Assembly (NCBI RefSeq): GCF_027497495.1
Contig: NZ_CP114205.1
Coordinates: 6,882,001 to 6,946,000 of the forward strand
DNA: 64,000 bases
Direction of reading: 5' to 3'
Source: Streptomyces tubercidicus
GTDB lineage: Bacteria > Actinomycetota > Actinomycetes > Streptomycetales > Streptomycetaceae
The notes beneath the pieces are model-generated. The model did no database searches and was not told the DNA's origin. It saw only the letters and a list, made by a program, of their open reading frames with translations. Every line of letters begins with the position of its first letter. The first letter of the stretch is position 1. Both the position numbers and the translations under genes were made by a program. Shown here piece after piece: positions 15,147-24,841 of this stretch.

Positions 15147-17207
15147 ATGAGTACACAAGACATGAGCACTCCAGACGTGAGCATTCCGAGCACGAAGAAC
15201 ACGGACGCATCAAGCGACGAGCAACTCGCGTCGGATGCTTCGCGTGCCTCGCACCTCTCGCCTCGGTCGCACGGCGCGCAGCCCTCACGGCGCTCCGTGG
15301 TCACGGCGACCGGTGCCTCGGCGCTCGCTGCCGGGCTCACCGCTGCCTCCGTCGCGCCCGCGACCGCGTTGAGCCCTGCCACCGCACCCTCGACGGTGCC
15401 TGCCACGGTGCTGCCCGGCATCGATCCCAAGGCGTACACCACGGTCGCCCGCGCCATCGCCGTCTACGACGGGCACGACAAACCCCTTGTCCCGGCCTAC
15501 GTGAAGGCCATCGAGAACGGCTTGCCCGCCAGCCGGGCGAAGGCAACGAAGCGGGTCCTGATCGTCGGGGCCGGACCGGCCGGCCTGCTCGCCGCCAACC
15601 TGCTCAACCGGGCAGGCCACGATGTCGTCGTGATCGAGGCCAACGGCAACCGCGTCGGCGGCCGAATCAAGACGTTCCGCAAAGGCGGCCACGAGAAAGG
15701 GGAACAGCCCTTCGCCGACCCCAAACAGTACGCCGAAGCCGGGGCCATGCGGCTGCCCGACAGCCACCCGCTCCTGATGGCACTGATCAAGAAGCTCGAC
15801 CTCGCGCTCCAGGAGTTCTACCTGGTGGACGTGGAGGTCGACGACCCGACGAAGAAGGCCAACCGCACCTGGATTCACGTCAATGGCGTCCATATGCGCC
15901 GTGCCGACTACGAGAAGAACCCCGAAAAGATCAACGACACCTTTGGTGTCACGGGCCCCAACCGCACGAAGACCGCCTCTGCCATCCTCGCGGAGGCCCT
16001 CGAACCCGCACACCGGCTCATCCGGGGCAAGGAGGGGACCGCTCTCGTCAACGGATGGGTCAAGGTTCTCAAGAAGTACGGTCACTGGTCCATGTACCGG
16101 TATCTCACCGAAGTCGCCGGGCTCGACACCAGGACCATCGACCTCATTGGCACCATCCAGAACCTGACCTCCCGGCTGCACCTCTCCTTCACGCACAGTT
16201 TCCTGTCCGCCGCGCTGATCGACCCCAAGACCAAGTTCTGGGAGATCAAGGGCGGCACCGCACGGCTCGCCGACGCGCTGTACGCACCTGTGAAGGGGAA
16301 GGTACGGCTCGACAGGCGCGCCTTACGCATCGAACACCGCGGCGGCAAGGTCAGGGTGCACACCGTTTCCGAGGACTGCCAGACCGGCGAGGGGGGTGCC
16401 ACGGAGGTCTTCGAGGGTGACGAGGCGATCATCACCGTCCCCTTCTCCGGACTGCGCCATGTGACCTTCGACCCTCCGCTCGCCTACGGCAAGCGCCGGG
16501 CCATCACGGAACTGCACTACGACGCCGCGACCAAGGTGTTGCTGGAGTTCTCCCACCGTTGGTGGGAGTTCACCGAGGCGCAGTGGAAGGAGGCGCTGAA
16601 CTCCATCGAGGACAAGCTCTACGAAAAGTACAAGGCGGGCGGGGTCAAGCACGGCAAGTACCTCGGCGCGCACAAGTCCGTGAAGGACCTGGGGGTGATG
16701 ATCCCCGACGAACTCAAGAAGTGCTTCGCCGTCTTCCGGCCCGTCGTGAGCGGTGAACCGGATGCCGCTCATGTCCGTGGCGGCGGCTCCGTGAGCGACA
16801 ACGCCAACCGCTTCATGTACTTCGAGCACGCGCACCCTCTGGAGGGCAGCGACGGAGGCATCATGCTCGCCTCCTACAGCTGGTCCGATGACGCCCTCAA
16901 ATGGGACGCCTTCGCCGACGAGGAGCGGTATCTGCGCGCGCTCGCTGGAGTGCAGGCTGTCTTCGGCCGCCGGTGCGAGGTCTTCTTCACCAACAAGTGC
17001 AAGACCCAGTCGTGGATGCGCGATCACTACGCTTACGGTGAGGCTTCTGTGCTCTTTCCCGGCCAGCACACGGAACTGTTCCCCGACGTCCCCACATCCG
17101 AAGGGCCGCTGCATTTCGCGGGGGACCACACGTCCATCAAGCCCGCCTGGATCGAAGGCGCCCTCGAATCCGCCGTCCGGACGGCATTGAAGGTCCACAC
17201 GGGCTGA
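15147..17207 (+). CDS. Secreted L-amino-acid oxidase (flavin monoamine oxidase family)
   Basis: 686 residues. FAD-dependent oxidative deamination of L-amino acids to keto acids, ammonia and hydrogen peroxide is the expected reaction. A twin-arginine signal (SRRSVVTATGASALAAGL, residues about 47-65) points to export of the folded flavoprotein. The dinucleotide-binding motif KRVLIVGAGPAGLLAANLL lies at about 135, followed by VIEANGNRVGGRIKTF and the substrate-side EAGAMRLPDSHPLL. The C-terminus has the usual FAD segment GDHTSIKPAWIEGALESAVR. ATGs at 15147 and 15162 are both possible. A TTA codon at 16323 suggests bldA-dependent, late expression. A strong hairpin follows the stop. The product may be an antibacterial peroxide source. 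Confidence 0.85.
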   Translation: MSTQDMSTPDVSIPSTKNTDASSDEQLASDASRASHLSPRSHGAQPSRRSVVTATGASALAAGLTAASVAPATALSPATAPSTVPATVLPGIDPKAYTTVARAIAVYDGHDKPLVPAYVKAIENGLPASRAKATKRVLIVGAGPAGLLAANLLNRAGHDVVVIEANGNRVGGRIKTFRKGGHEKGEQPFADPKQYAEAGAMRLPDSHPLLMALIKKLDLALQEFYLVDVEVDDPTKKANRTWIHVNGVHMRRADYEKNPEKINDTFGVTGPNRTKTASAILAEALEPAHRLIRGKEGTALVNGWVKVLKKYGHWSMYRYLTEVAGLDTRTIDLIGTIQNLTSRLHLSFTHSFLSAALIDPKTKFWEIKGGTARLADALYAPVKGKVRLDRRALRIEHRGGKVRVHTVSEDCQTGEGGATEVFEGDEAIITVPFSGLRHVTFDPPLAYGKRRAITELHYDAATKVLLEFSHRWWEFTEAQWKEALNSIEDKLYEKYKAGGVKHGKYLGAHKSVKDLGVMIPDELKKCFAVFRPVVSGEPDAAHVRGGGSVSDNANRFMYFEHAHPLEGSDGGIMLASYSWSDDALKWDAFADEERYLRALAGVQAVFGRRCEVFFTNKCKTQSWMRDHYAYGEASVLFPGQHTELFPDVPTSEGPLHFAGDHTSIKPAWIEGALESAVRTALKVHTG

Positions 17208-17223
17208 CCGGCGTGATGCGACG

Positions 17224-17264
17224 CCCCGATCCGGCGCCCCACTTGGCGGGACGCCGGAACGGGG
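17224..17264 (+). terminator. Strong hairpin after the oxidase gene
   Basis: CCCCGATCCGGCGCCCC pairs with GGCGGGACGCCGGAACGGGG around a short loop, with a few mismatches. Although it has no U-tract, it is in the expected place for transcription termination in Streptomyces. Confidence 0.6.
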
Positions 17265-17401
17265 CCGCGTCCGCTCAGGGCCCCCGCTCAGCGTCCCCGT
17301 CGCCGCGCGAGGGACGGCCGATGGGTCTGGGGTAACAAATGCGGGCCGGGGTTGGTGATTTGGCTACGCGGCAACTCGGGAGCGCGCCTTGAATTGGGTA
17401 A

Positions 17402-17863
17402 TTGACGAACAGCCCTGGAGGTCCCCTTGCCCTGAATACCTCATACCTCGGAAAGTGGTTCCCGGGTGCCGAGCCTTACGAGGTCACACGTGCGGCGATC
17501 CGCGAATTCGCCGAGGCGGTCGGAGACCCGAACCACCTGTATCACGATCCGGCGGTGGCGCGCGCCGCCGGATATCCCGATGTGATCGCCCCGCCCACTT
17601 TCGCAGGCATTGTGGCAGGTCACGCCTACTGGCAGCTGCTGGAGGACCCGGAGTTCGGCCTCGACCCGTCCGGCGCGGTCCATGCCGTCCAGCGCTTCAC
17701 GTTCCAGCGCCCCCTCCACGCCGGTGACGAGCTCTGGACTGACGTGACACCCGAGGCCATGGATACCGTCGCCGGACGGGATCGGGTCACCTTTCGCAGC
17801 GTGGTCCGCAGTGCCCGGCAGCAGCCCGTGGCGACCGTGCTGACGACCCTGCTCGCGGAGTGA
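17402..17863 (+). CDS. MaoC-like (R)-specific dehydratase, FAS1-like N-terminal type
   Basis: About 150 residues of hotdog fold. NTSYLGKWFPGAEPYEVTRA, then EFAEAVGDPNHLYHDP and GYPDVIAPPTFAGIV, match the stand-alone MaoC_dehydrat_N proteins that hydrate enoyl thioesters. These usually act as a heterodimer with a second MaoC subunit, which is not adjacent here. The start is uncertain: the TTG at 17402 fits the frame, while a CTGGAGG site at 17415 would better serve a start near 17432, where only CTG is available. A start-codon mutation is possible. Confidence 0.75.
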   Translation: MTNSPGGPLALNTSYLGKWFPGAEPYEVTRAAIREFAEAVGDPNHLYHDPAVARAAGYPDVIAPPTFAGIVAGHAYWQLLEDPEFGLDPSGAVHAVQRFTFQRPLHAGDELWTDVTPEAMDTVAGRDRVTFRSVVRSARQQPVATVLTTLLAE

Positions 17864-18044
17864 ATCCCCTCCGGGGATACGCCCCGACGGCCGTGACTCG
17901 ATACGCACCCCGCTCGGTGGTCAACTCGGCATAATAAGCCCGGGTTTTCCGGCCAGGGGCCGCGAAACCACGGACACAAGAGAAACGAATAAAAGGGGGC
18001 GCACCATCCTTTACCTCATCTTAATTTGCGACATTCTCTTCTGG

Positions 18045-18560
18045 GTGATGCTGGCGGGCGGCCTGGCCGCCCGCTACGTAGCCGGCTGGCGAGGACTCGG
18101 CGGCGCCCTTCTCCTGTGTGTTCCGCTGCTCGACATCGTCCTGCTTGCCGCGACCGTGATCAGTGTCCGAAACGGAGCCGGGCCGAGTATCTGGCACGGG
18201 CTGTCCGCCGCGTATCTGGGCATCACCGTCGTCTACGGTCACCGCACGCTGCGCTGGGCCGACGCGAAATTCGCGCACCGCTTCGGCGGCGCACCCAAGC
18301 CCGAGCGCCCGAAGCTGTACGGACGCCAGGCGATCGCCGATGCCTGGCGGTCCTGGTTCACTTTCCTGCTCGCGTACGCGATCAGCGCCGCGATGATGAT
18401 TGGCCTGGTCGTCCTCGTCGGAGGGTTGAGCAAGGGCGCGCCGCTGCTGGTCTGGCTCAACCCGCTGACCAAGATTCTGATCTACAGCCTGATCTGGCCA
18501 ATCGTTACGACCATCTGGCCAGGCAAGGCACCGGAGCCGGAGCCGGCCGGCAAGGTGTAG
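18045..18560 (+). CDS. Integral membrane protein of unknown function
   Basis: 171 residues from the GTG at 18045. At least four hydrophobic segments are visible (RGLGGALLLCVPLLDIVLLA, a weaker one near SIWHGLSAAYLGITVVYG, FTFLLAYAISAAMMIGLVVL, and PLTKILIYSLIWPIVTTIW), with an Arg/Lys/Pro-rich loop between. The open frame continues upstream through more hydrophobic codons (ILYLILICDILFWVM, including a TTA) but has no good start codon, so the N-terminal TM segment may be missing or may use a rare start. No family recognised; a small actinobacterial membrane protein. Confidence 0.6.
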   Translation: MMLAGGLAARYVAGWRGLGGALLLCVPLLDIVLLAATVISVRNGAGPSIWHGLSAAYLGITVVYGHRTLRWADAKFAHRFGGAPKPERPKLYGRQAIADAWRSWFTFLLAYAISAAMMIGLVVLVGGLSKGAPLLVWLNPLTKILIYSLIWPIVTTIWPGKAPEPEPAGKV

Positions 18561-19210
18561 CGGCCGGACCCGGTACCCGCGGTGGCGGAGCCGCACGCTG
18601 TTCCGGAAGGCGGCGTGAGGCGGAGGAGCAACCCGCCACGAAGTCCGGGGTGTTGTTCCGTCGTCGGGATGAACTCGCCGTGGAGTCGACCCGGCAGGGG
18701 CACCGGGCCGGCGCCGAACACGGCCATAGCCACCTCCATCCGCCGGCGCAATGCCCGTGCCGAACCGAAGACGACCTTCGCGTCCGACTCACCGATCCGT
18801 TCCTGGACCGATGGCCAAGCCAGAGCTGCAGTGGCGAGCCACTGGCAGGGGTGGTCCCGGCAGCCGGCGAGGGCTGGGGCGAGCAGGTTCCGGCTCCACG
18901 GTGAACGCGCTCGGTCAAAGGATGCACAGCTGTTTCCTCCGCGAGGGCGACGGTCATGACGTGGCGACAGGTGAGGCTGGAGAGCGCCCGAGACTGGTAT
19001 CGGGCCGCCCCTTTTGAGCCGAAAACCGGGAACTCCCATGTCCGAACCCTGCCTCCGAGCCCCTGCATCCGCACCCGCACCCCCACCCGGCAGAGCCGGG
19101 GCCGTGGGGCCGGGCACTGGGTGGTGGCCGTCGCGGCTGCCGAGCACCAGGGTGCTGGCACGGGTGAAGGAGAGCACATCGTGCACGTGCCACCCGGCGT
19201 CGCGGAGGGG
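18561..19210. other. Intergenic, apparently decayed region
   Basis: About 650 bases in which long frames exist on both strands only because of high GC. None shows recognisable protein content. It borders the glycoside hydrolase 15 fragment and may be the eroded 5' part of that gene. Confidence 0.35.
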
Positions 19211-19554
19211 TCGCTGGAGGCCACCGAGGAGTTCTGGCGCGAGTGGGTCGAGCACTGCACGTACCGCGGCCCCTACCGCGACGCGGTGGTGCGCTCCCTG
19301 ATCACGCTCAAGGCGCTGACGTACGCGCCGACGCCGACGATCTCGCTGCTGGAGTGCCTGGGCGGTGTCCGCAACTGGGACTACCGCTTCACCTGGCTGC
19401 GGGATGCCGTGACTACGCTGTCCTCGCCGCTGCGCACCGGCTACCGCGAGGAGGCGCGGGCGTGGAGGGAGTGGCTGCTGCGGGCGGTAGCCGGCGATCC
19501 GGAGAACCCCCAGATCATGTACGGCATCGCCGGTGAGCGGGAACTGGGCGAGAA
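19211..19554 (+). pseudogene. Glycoside hydrolase family 15 fragment
   Basis: The frame encodes the middle of a GH15 glucoamylase/trehalase-type catalytic domain: LEATEEFWREWVEHCTYRGP, SLITLKALTYAPT, GVRNWDYRFTWLRDA, and PENPQIMYGIAGERELGE. Both ends are missing. The block after TYAPT normally present in the family is shortened, and at ERELGE the frame runs directly into the repeated ENIWLRTKRKN fragment. It is a relic created by rearrangement. Confidence 0.75.
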
Positions 19555-19735
19555 CGAAAACATCTGGCTCAGAACGAAGCGCAAGAACGCCGACGGCAAG
19601 GTCGTCGGCGGCAGCGACGGGGTCTGCTATCTGTACTTCCCGGGCCAGCCCGGCCCGGCCCGGTGCCGTCCAAAGACGGGCGCTGGCGGACCTGGGAATC
19701 CGCTGGTCATCGGCACCCCGAGAGTGGCCTCGATG
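19555..19735 (+). repeat. Copy 2 of the repeated coding fragment (ENIWLRTKRKN)
   Basis: It matches 14633-14773 closely at its start (ENIWLRTKRKNADGKVVGG and DGVCYLYFPG) and again near its end (CTGGGAATCCGCTG), with a frame slip between. It is joined in frame to the GH15 relic, showing that the junction sequence moved as a block. Confidence 0.6.
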
Positions 19736-19884
19736 ACCTGACGGCAGCGCTCACTGCCGTCGAGGGTGAGATCGCCGTACCGGTTCACCGTGATCTTGAT
19801 GTCGACCTGATTCCGAATGAGCAGCCTTTCGGGTATCGGCTCCAGGGTGGTGGGCGCTGGTATATCGCGCCATTCGCCATCGTT

Positions 19885-20572
19885 AAAGTGTGCTCGACGC
19901 GAGCACGGACCTTGCGGTGGGAAGCGTTGTGCTCCTCCTCCAGGCCGGGAGTTCGGTCTGGCTGCGTTCGCGGCGGTGCGCGATGACCAGGCCGGTGCCC
20001 CGGTAGCCGCCGTCCGCGATGACCGTGGTTTTGCCGACGGCGTCCTTGGTGCTGGACAGTTCCCACGCCTTGCAGTCGTTGCGGTTGCCGGGGAGCGGCC
20101 CGGCCGACGGCGACGACGAGCCGGGTGTCGGCATCGATCACAACCTGGTGGTTGGTCGAGTACCGGTAATTCTTCGACTGCTCGGCAACGCTGTGATCAC
20201 GCATGGGGACCAGGGGCCGTACACGATCAGCACGGTGTCCTTGCGGAACCGCTTGCGCTGTTGCAGTGCCGGCGTAGGCCCGAGGCGGTCGATGACGCGG
20301 TCGGCTGCTGACTTCGACACCCCGAACAGGTGCCAGCTGCCGCAGAGTCAGGTTGGTGCGCCAGTACGTCGCGACCAGCAGCACCCGGTCCTCCAACGGA
20401 GGACTCCACGGCCGACACTTGCGCACGGGGTCCGCACCCTCTCGCCGCAACGCGGTGATCGACTTGCCGAACTGACGAGGGCTCAATCCTGTGAACGTAG
20501 CTATCCAGGACCGTGATCACACCGGCCACAGCGATATCAACTCACCCGCGACCAGCAGTTACGGGACAGCCC
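19885..20572 (-). mobile_element. Degenerate IS5-family insertion sequence, one end lost
   Basis: On the minus strand, pieces in different frames reproduce an IS5-family DDE transposase: LEDRVLLVATYWRTNLTLRQ, then AEQSKNYRYSTNHQVVIDAD with TRLVVAVG, GNRNDCKAWE, IADGGYRGTG and RKVRARVEH. Frameshifts between them inactivate the gene. The frame would start near 20529, and GGGCTGTCCCGTAACTG at 20556-20572 (minus strand) looks like the terminal repeat. Homology ends abruptly at about 19885, so the 3' third and the other terminal repeat are missing. It marks the left border of the type VII secretion locus. Confidence 0.75.
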
Positions 20573-20776
20573 TTAGCCTGATGTCCTCGTGCAGGGGGCA
20601 GAGTTCGGATGCCTTCGACGGTTGCTCTACCTGCCCTTATTACCGTGCATAGAGGGTACGTCAGGTCGGCTCGAATCAGCCCCGGAGCTGATTGCTCCCG
20701 TCCACTTGACGCCCTAGGCTCCTGCTTCCGTGTGTTCACAGTGATCACAGCGCGGCACCGCCACGGGGGGAAGCAC

Positions 20777-21235
20777 GTGACCTACGACCAGGATTGGGAC
20801 CGCCAGCTCAATCCGTTCCGTTACAACGCTGACGGATCGCTCACAGATGCCGCCAAGCGGCAGAACGTGACGATGGAGCTCAACTCCGCAGGGGGCACGG
20901 GAAGTGGGGGTGCAGGGAGCGGAGCCCGGCAGACATCGGTCCGCACGGCCGCGCTGACCAAGGCGGCCAAGGCGCTGGAGGATCTCCGGGGCGATACCGA
21001 CAAGGTGGACCAGCACGCGCTGTCGGAAACCGATGTCGCATCCAGCGCACTGGGCGGCTGGCAAAGCTCTCAGGGGCTCTCCGCACTGCACAGGAGGTGG
21101 GCGGACGAGTCCGTGCATCTGAGCACGATGCTGTCCGACGCCGTCATGAAGCTGCACAACACCACCAGTTCGTACGAGCGGACAGACCACTCCGAGAAGT
21201 CCAGGATGGACTCTCTTGACGGTGGGAGGAACTGA
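20777..21235 (+). CDS. WXG100-like helical protein, first gene of the T7SS locus
   Basis: 152 residues from the GTG at 20777, preceded by GGGGGGAAG; the frame is open from 20609 but without a good site. Residues about 55-140 are helical with ALGGWQSSQGLSALHRRWAD, a helix-turn-helix hairpin with Trp-containing turn like small ESX substrates. A Gly/Ser-rich linker (about 40-50) precedes it. It lies 2 bases before the DUF6571-like gene, so the two are probably co-translated and exported together. The classical WXG triplet is not exact, so this is a family-level inference. Confidence 0.6.
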   Translation: MTYDQDWDRQLNPFRYNADGSLTDAAKRQNVTMELNSAGGTGSGGAGSGARQTSVRTAALTKAAKALEDLRGDTDKVDQHALSETDVASSALGGWQSSQGLSALHRRWADESVHLSTMLSDAVMKLHNTTSSYERTDHSEKSRMDSLDGGRN

Positions 21236-21237
21236 TC

Positions 21238-23424
21238 ATGGTTGCGTTCTCAGACCTCCTCCACGCCGACCTCGGCAAGCTCCAGGCAGCAGCGGACGAA
21301 TGGAGGCTGCTGCCCAAGAAGTACCAGGGCCTGCAGGAGCTGTTCGAGGGACGTGTCACCAGGCCACTGAAGTCCGACTGGCACGGGGAGGCAGCCGACC
21401 AGGCGCAGCTGTCGCTTACGAAGATCAAGGAGCAATACCCCGCCGCGGCGCAAGAGGCGCACGCCATTGCGACCCTATTGTTGGACGCCCACGCGGAGTT
21501 CAGCGCCGCGCAGAAGAAGCTCCGTCGGATCATCGATGAGGAAGCACCGGCCGAGAAGCTTCAAGTGCTGGACAACGGCATGGTCATCGATACCGATCCG
21601 GACACCCAGGGTTTCATGGCTGGCGGATATAGCGATGCCTTCCATCCGGAGCGCAAGGCCAAGGTCGAGGCCATTCGAGGGCGCATAGCGAAGGTGCTGC
21701 GGGATGCCACCGCAGCGGACGAAGCTGCGGACTGGGCGCTGCGTCAGGACTCCAACGGCAAGAACAACGCTTCCTTCAACAAGAACATCTACACGTCGTT
21801 GGACTCGGCCCGGGAAGCCAAGAAGGATATGGCCGAGGCTCTGAGACTTACCAAGAAGGGTGAAGATCTCACCAACGACGAGCTGGACCGGTTGGCGAAG
21901 ATCCTTTCCAAGCGCAAGACCGACATGGTCTTCGCGGAGCGGTTCGCCACCACGCTAGGGCCGAAGGAGGCGCTCGAGTTCTGGCGTGAGGCATCGGGCC
22001 CGGGCTCGGGAGAGCGTGGAAGCGAGCGTAACGCCGCCCTCAAGCAGCTGCAGGCCGGCCTCGGTTCCACACTCGGCATCGCCACCCAGAGCGACAGCGC
22101 GGCGATGGACGGGTGGAAGGAGAAGATGCTGGAGCTGGGGCCGCAGCAGATCGGGCCGAGCGCCAAGGGCTATCAGCTCATGAGCAGCCTCATGCGCAGC
22201 GGCAGCTACGACACCGACTTCCTCAACGACTACGGCCGAGGATTGGTGAGCTTCGAACGTTCCCACAAGTCACTGACGCCGCAGCTGCTGTGGGCACCCG
22301 ACTCCGTCATGCCGAGGCTCGACTATTCGGGTGAAGGAGGGGGCAGTGACCCCATGAAGGGGTTCATGGATGCTTTGGAACAGAACCCCACTGCTGCCAC
22401 CCAGTTCCTTGATCCGGGCGAGAACAATGACAACCAGAACCTCAAGTACCTAGTAGATCGACGAGAGTGGCCGACGGATCGCTTCGATGGGAAGACCGGT
22501 CACCACTCCCTCGCGCTGGCCATCGAAGCAGGCGCCACTGGGCATCGGCCCGGGCAGGAGGACCTGGTACGTGACCACACCGCGCCCCAGGCCCGCATCA
22601 TGCATGACAGCATCAAGATGTTAGACGAGGGGATCAAGAACGAGAAGCTGCCGGAGGGTATGCACCGTCCTATCGCCAATGCGCTCGGAGACTATGTCGC
22701 CGATACGCACGAAATTCTCACCGGCGTGCAGGACGGATCAAAGCGTGCGGACAGCTCTGGCGTGTGGGCACATGGGGATGACAATGCCAAAGATGAGGCA
22801 CTAAGCAGAATTCGCGGACATCAGCCGGGAGATATCCGCATGGGCGTACCTGCCGGCTCTCTGATCCGTGTTATGCGTGCAGTGGCGGACGACCCAGCCG
22901 CCTACCACGTTCTGCACTCAACCGAGACCGGCCACATAGCGCAGCAATTGTCTCGCCTTCCGGCAGACGCGAGTGCGGCCGACGCCGAGGACATTATGCA
23001 GAAGTCCGCCAAGGCGATGGGGGCCATCGATGAAGTGCAGGGCGATGTAATTCTCGATCGCAAGGAAGATGAGGCCGCCGCGCATAAGTGGCAGACGAAG
23101 GCGGGCTATCACATCGTTGCTGGAAGCGTGACCAAGATCCCGGTAATCGGCGACGTGGCCGTTCGAATCTCTGACGTGGGCGCTACTGCATGGCAGGAGC
23201 ACTTGGACTCCGCGAGCAACATCGAGGGAGCTCGCAAAATCGAGGAGAATACCGAGAACGGCCGAGCGGCTCTGAATTCCATGATCGCTCAATGGTACAA
23301 GGAACGCGGAATCAGCGAAGACTCCGCCACAACTGACAGTGTCCAGATGCGCACGCAGAACACCTATCAGACCGGTCGAACATTCGGCGGAAATTCTCTG
23401 GCTCGGGGAGGGAACAACAGTTGA
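21238..23424 (+). CDS. DUF6571-like large ESX-associated protein
   Basis: 728 residues. The N-terminal 100 residues form a WXG/LXG-type four-helix module with SDWHGEAADQA at about residue 55, the usual targeting end of large type VII substrates. The middle and C-terminal parts are helical with no toxin motif I can identify. Known actinobacterial relatives carry the DUF6571 label, function unknown. It shows no signal peptide or TM segment until a short hydrophobic stretch near residue 630. A TTA codon at 22621 implies bldA control. Its stop overlaps the TTG start of the next gene. It could be a secreted effector or a structural secreted protein. Confidence 0.65.
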   Translation: MVAFSDLLHADLGKLQAAADEWRLLPKKYQGLQELFEGRVTRPLKSDWHGEAADQAQLSLTKIKEQYPAAAQEAHAIATLLLDAHAEFSAAQKKLRRIIDEEAPAEKLQVLDNGMVIDTDPDTQGFMAGGYSDAFHPERKAKVEAIRGRIAKVLRDATAADEAADWALRQDSNGKNNASFNKNIYTSLDSAREAKKDMAEALRLTKKGEDLTNDELDRLAKILSKRKTDMVFAERFATTLGPKEALEFWREASGPGSGERGSERNAALKQLQAGLGSTLGIATQSDSAAMDGWKEKMLELGPQQIGPSAKGYQLMSSLMRSGSYDTDFLNDYGRGLVSFERSHKSLTPQLLWAPDSVMPRLDYSGEGGGSDPMKGFMDALEQNPTAATQFLDPGENNDNQNLKYLVDRREWPTDRFDGKTGHHSLALAIEAGATGHRPGQEDLVRDHTAPQARIMHDSIKMLDEGIKNEKLPEGMHRPIANALGDYVADTHEILTGVQDGSKRADSSGVWAHGDDNAKDEALSRIRGHQPGDIRMGVPAGSLIRVMRAVADDPAAYHVLHSTETGHIAQQLSRLPADASAADAEDIMQKSAKAMGAIDEVQGDVILDRKEDEAAAHKWQTKAGYHIVAGSVTKIPVIGDVAVRISDVGATAWQEHLDSASNIEGARKIEENTENGRAALNSMIAQWYKERGISEDSATTDSVQMRTQNTYQTGRTFGGNSLARGGNNS

Positions 23425-24554
23425 GCAAGGAGGATTCGCCGGCCGAAAGTGGTACAAGTGAAATCCAGCCACGGGAGATCCTGACGTGGAGAAAGCAATG
23501 GCTAGCCTTTGCTCTCATCGTAGCCGTGGCCGTACCTGGATTTCTCTATCTGAGCGGCATATACGACCGCTGGCAAGACAGCCGCTCACTCTCGCATGCC
23601 TGTAAAGGGGTAGTGGACACCACAGAGGTTCGGGAAATTCTGGGGGCGGACCGCATACATGGCGAGCCGTATGCACATTTCCGTGACTCAATTACTGCGC
23701 CCGGTCGCATTGACCGATGCCTGGTAAAAAACCCGGAGGGTGATGGCCGCCTCATCATCTCACTGGACTGGAACAGTAATTCCTCGGGGTCATTGTTTGC
23801 GGCAGGGCGCATGAATAGTCATCATAACACCGGAATGGCAATTCCGATAGGTCATGGATGGGAAGGTGTGATAGATAGGCGACGACCCGACGGGCCGGAC
23901 ATCGCCATTCTCGACATGCCCTGTTCAAATATGCGGAGCAGCCCGAAGCAGGCAGACCTGATCGTCACTCTCCAGGCGATGTCGGGGGACGGAAAACCCA
24001 TAACGGGGGATACTCAGCGGGCGCGCCTTGCGAGAACCGCTACAAAAACAGCCGTCAATGCGGCCAAGGCATGGAACTGCAAGGCCAGTGTGGGGGGTTC
24101 CATCGACCGGGTGCCGAAAGAATCGGCGTACCAGGACGTTGCCGCCGGTCATGTAAGTGGCACCTGCAAGGGAATCGACAGTGCAGTGTGGGAAAGCGCA
24201 GCAGATCCAGATGCGCCAATTGAAGACTGCTACCAGCTAGCCACCGAAGCCAAAGGCACGGCGCAGACGCGCCTGGGCGCCTACTACGGCCCCTTCGCTG
24301 TCGCCTTTCCTCACGTAGCGCTATTCGGCAGCGATATCAAGCTGGACCAGCGTGCTGGCGGAGCGCCCCACAGCATGTACTGGGCGACAGCTCAGTGTCC
24401 CAGCAGCGGAACCGCGTTGTATACCGTTGTCAGCGTTAGTGGAGATGGCAGCGGGGTTGGTCCGGCGAGCCCAAGTGCGAGGAAGGCAGCCCTCAAACTC
24501 TTTGCGACGCAGTCCGCTAAGCGTCACGGCTGCACTGATCTCAAGTTCCCGTGA
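23421..24554 (+). CDS. Membrane-anchored extracytoplasmic protein
   Basis: 377 residues from a TTG that overlaps the upstream stop (TTGA). One TM segment near residues 30-50 (WLAFALIVAVAVPGFLYLSG) anchors the protein, leaving about 320 residues outside. These contain repeated Cys at regular intervals (HACKG, DRCLV, DMPCSN, NCKAS, GTCKG, EDCYQL, AQCPS, GCTDL), which suggests disulfides. Family unknown; coupling to the DUF6571-like gene suggests an immunity or accessory role. The base composition is clearly less GC-rich than the neighbours, hinting at separate origin. Confidence 0.6.
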   Translation: MSKEDSPAESGTSEIQPREILTWRKQWLAFALIVAVAVPGFLYLSGIYDRWQDSRSLSHACKGVVDTTEVREILGADRIHGEPYAHFRDSITAPGRIDRCLVKNPEGDGRLIISLDWNSNSSGSLFAAGRMNSHHNTGMAIPIGHGWEGVIDRRRPDGPDIAILDMPCSNMRSSPKQADLIVTLQAMSGDGKPITGDTQRARLARTATKTAVNAAKAWNCKASVGGSIDRVPKESAYQDVAAGHVSGTCKGIDSAVWESAADPDAPIEDCYQLATEAKGTAQTRLGAYYGPFAVAFPHVALFGSDIKLDQRAGGAPHSMYWATAQCPSSGTALYTVVSVSGDGSGVGPASPSARKAALKLFATQSAKRHGCTDLKFP

Positions 24555-24841
24555 TGCGGCGCCGATACGGTGACCGCGTCCAAGGTCACCGGATCAGGAC
24601 ACGGTAGTTCTCGCTGGCCTCCGATGCGCATGTATGCCCCATGAGGCAAGGGACGGTTGGTGAGCCTGTGTCTGTGTGCTGCGTCGGCCAGATCGGCGTC
24701 ACTTTCAGGACAGATCTCTGGCTTCGTTGTCCCCTGCAGATAGCCAGTTGACCTGGTGTTCTGATGGGGGATTGTATGGACCTGTTGCCGGGCCTCAGCG
24801 CCTGGCAGGGACCTGAGCGTCACACCGGGGGGAATTTTCAG
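24555..24841. other. Intergenic region before the WXG100 gene
   Basis: About 290 bases, probably the promoter region of the downstream operon. No gene seen; an upstream in-frame ATG at 24764 lacks a ribosome-binding site. Confidence 0.35.

Noticed and set aside
15285..16196. 303-codon frame opposite the L-amino-acid oxidase gene
   Set aside because: Antisense shadow; the oxidase frame contains all the conserved flavin motifs.
18482..19260. Minus-strand frames of about 250 codons in two phases
   Set aside because: Both phases are open only because of GC bias; the plus strand carries the GH15 relic in part of this stretch.
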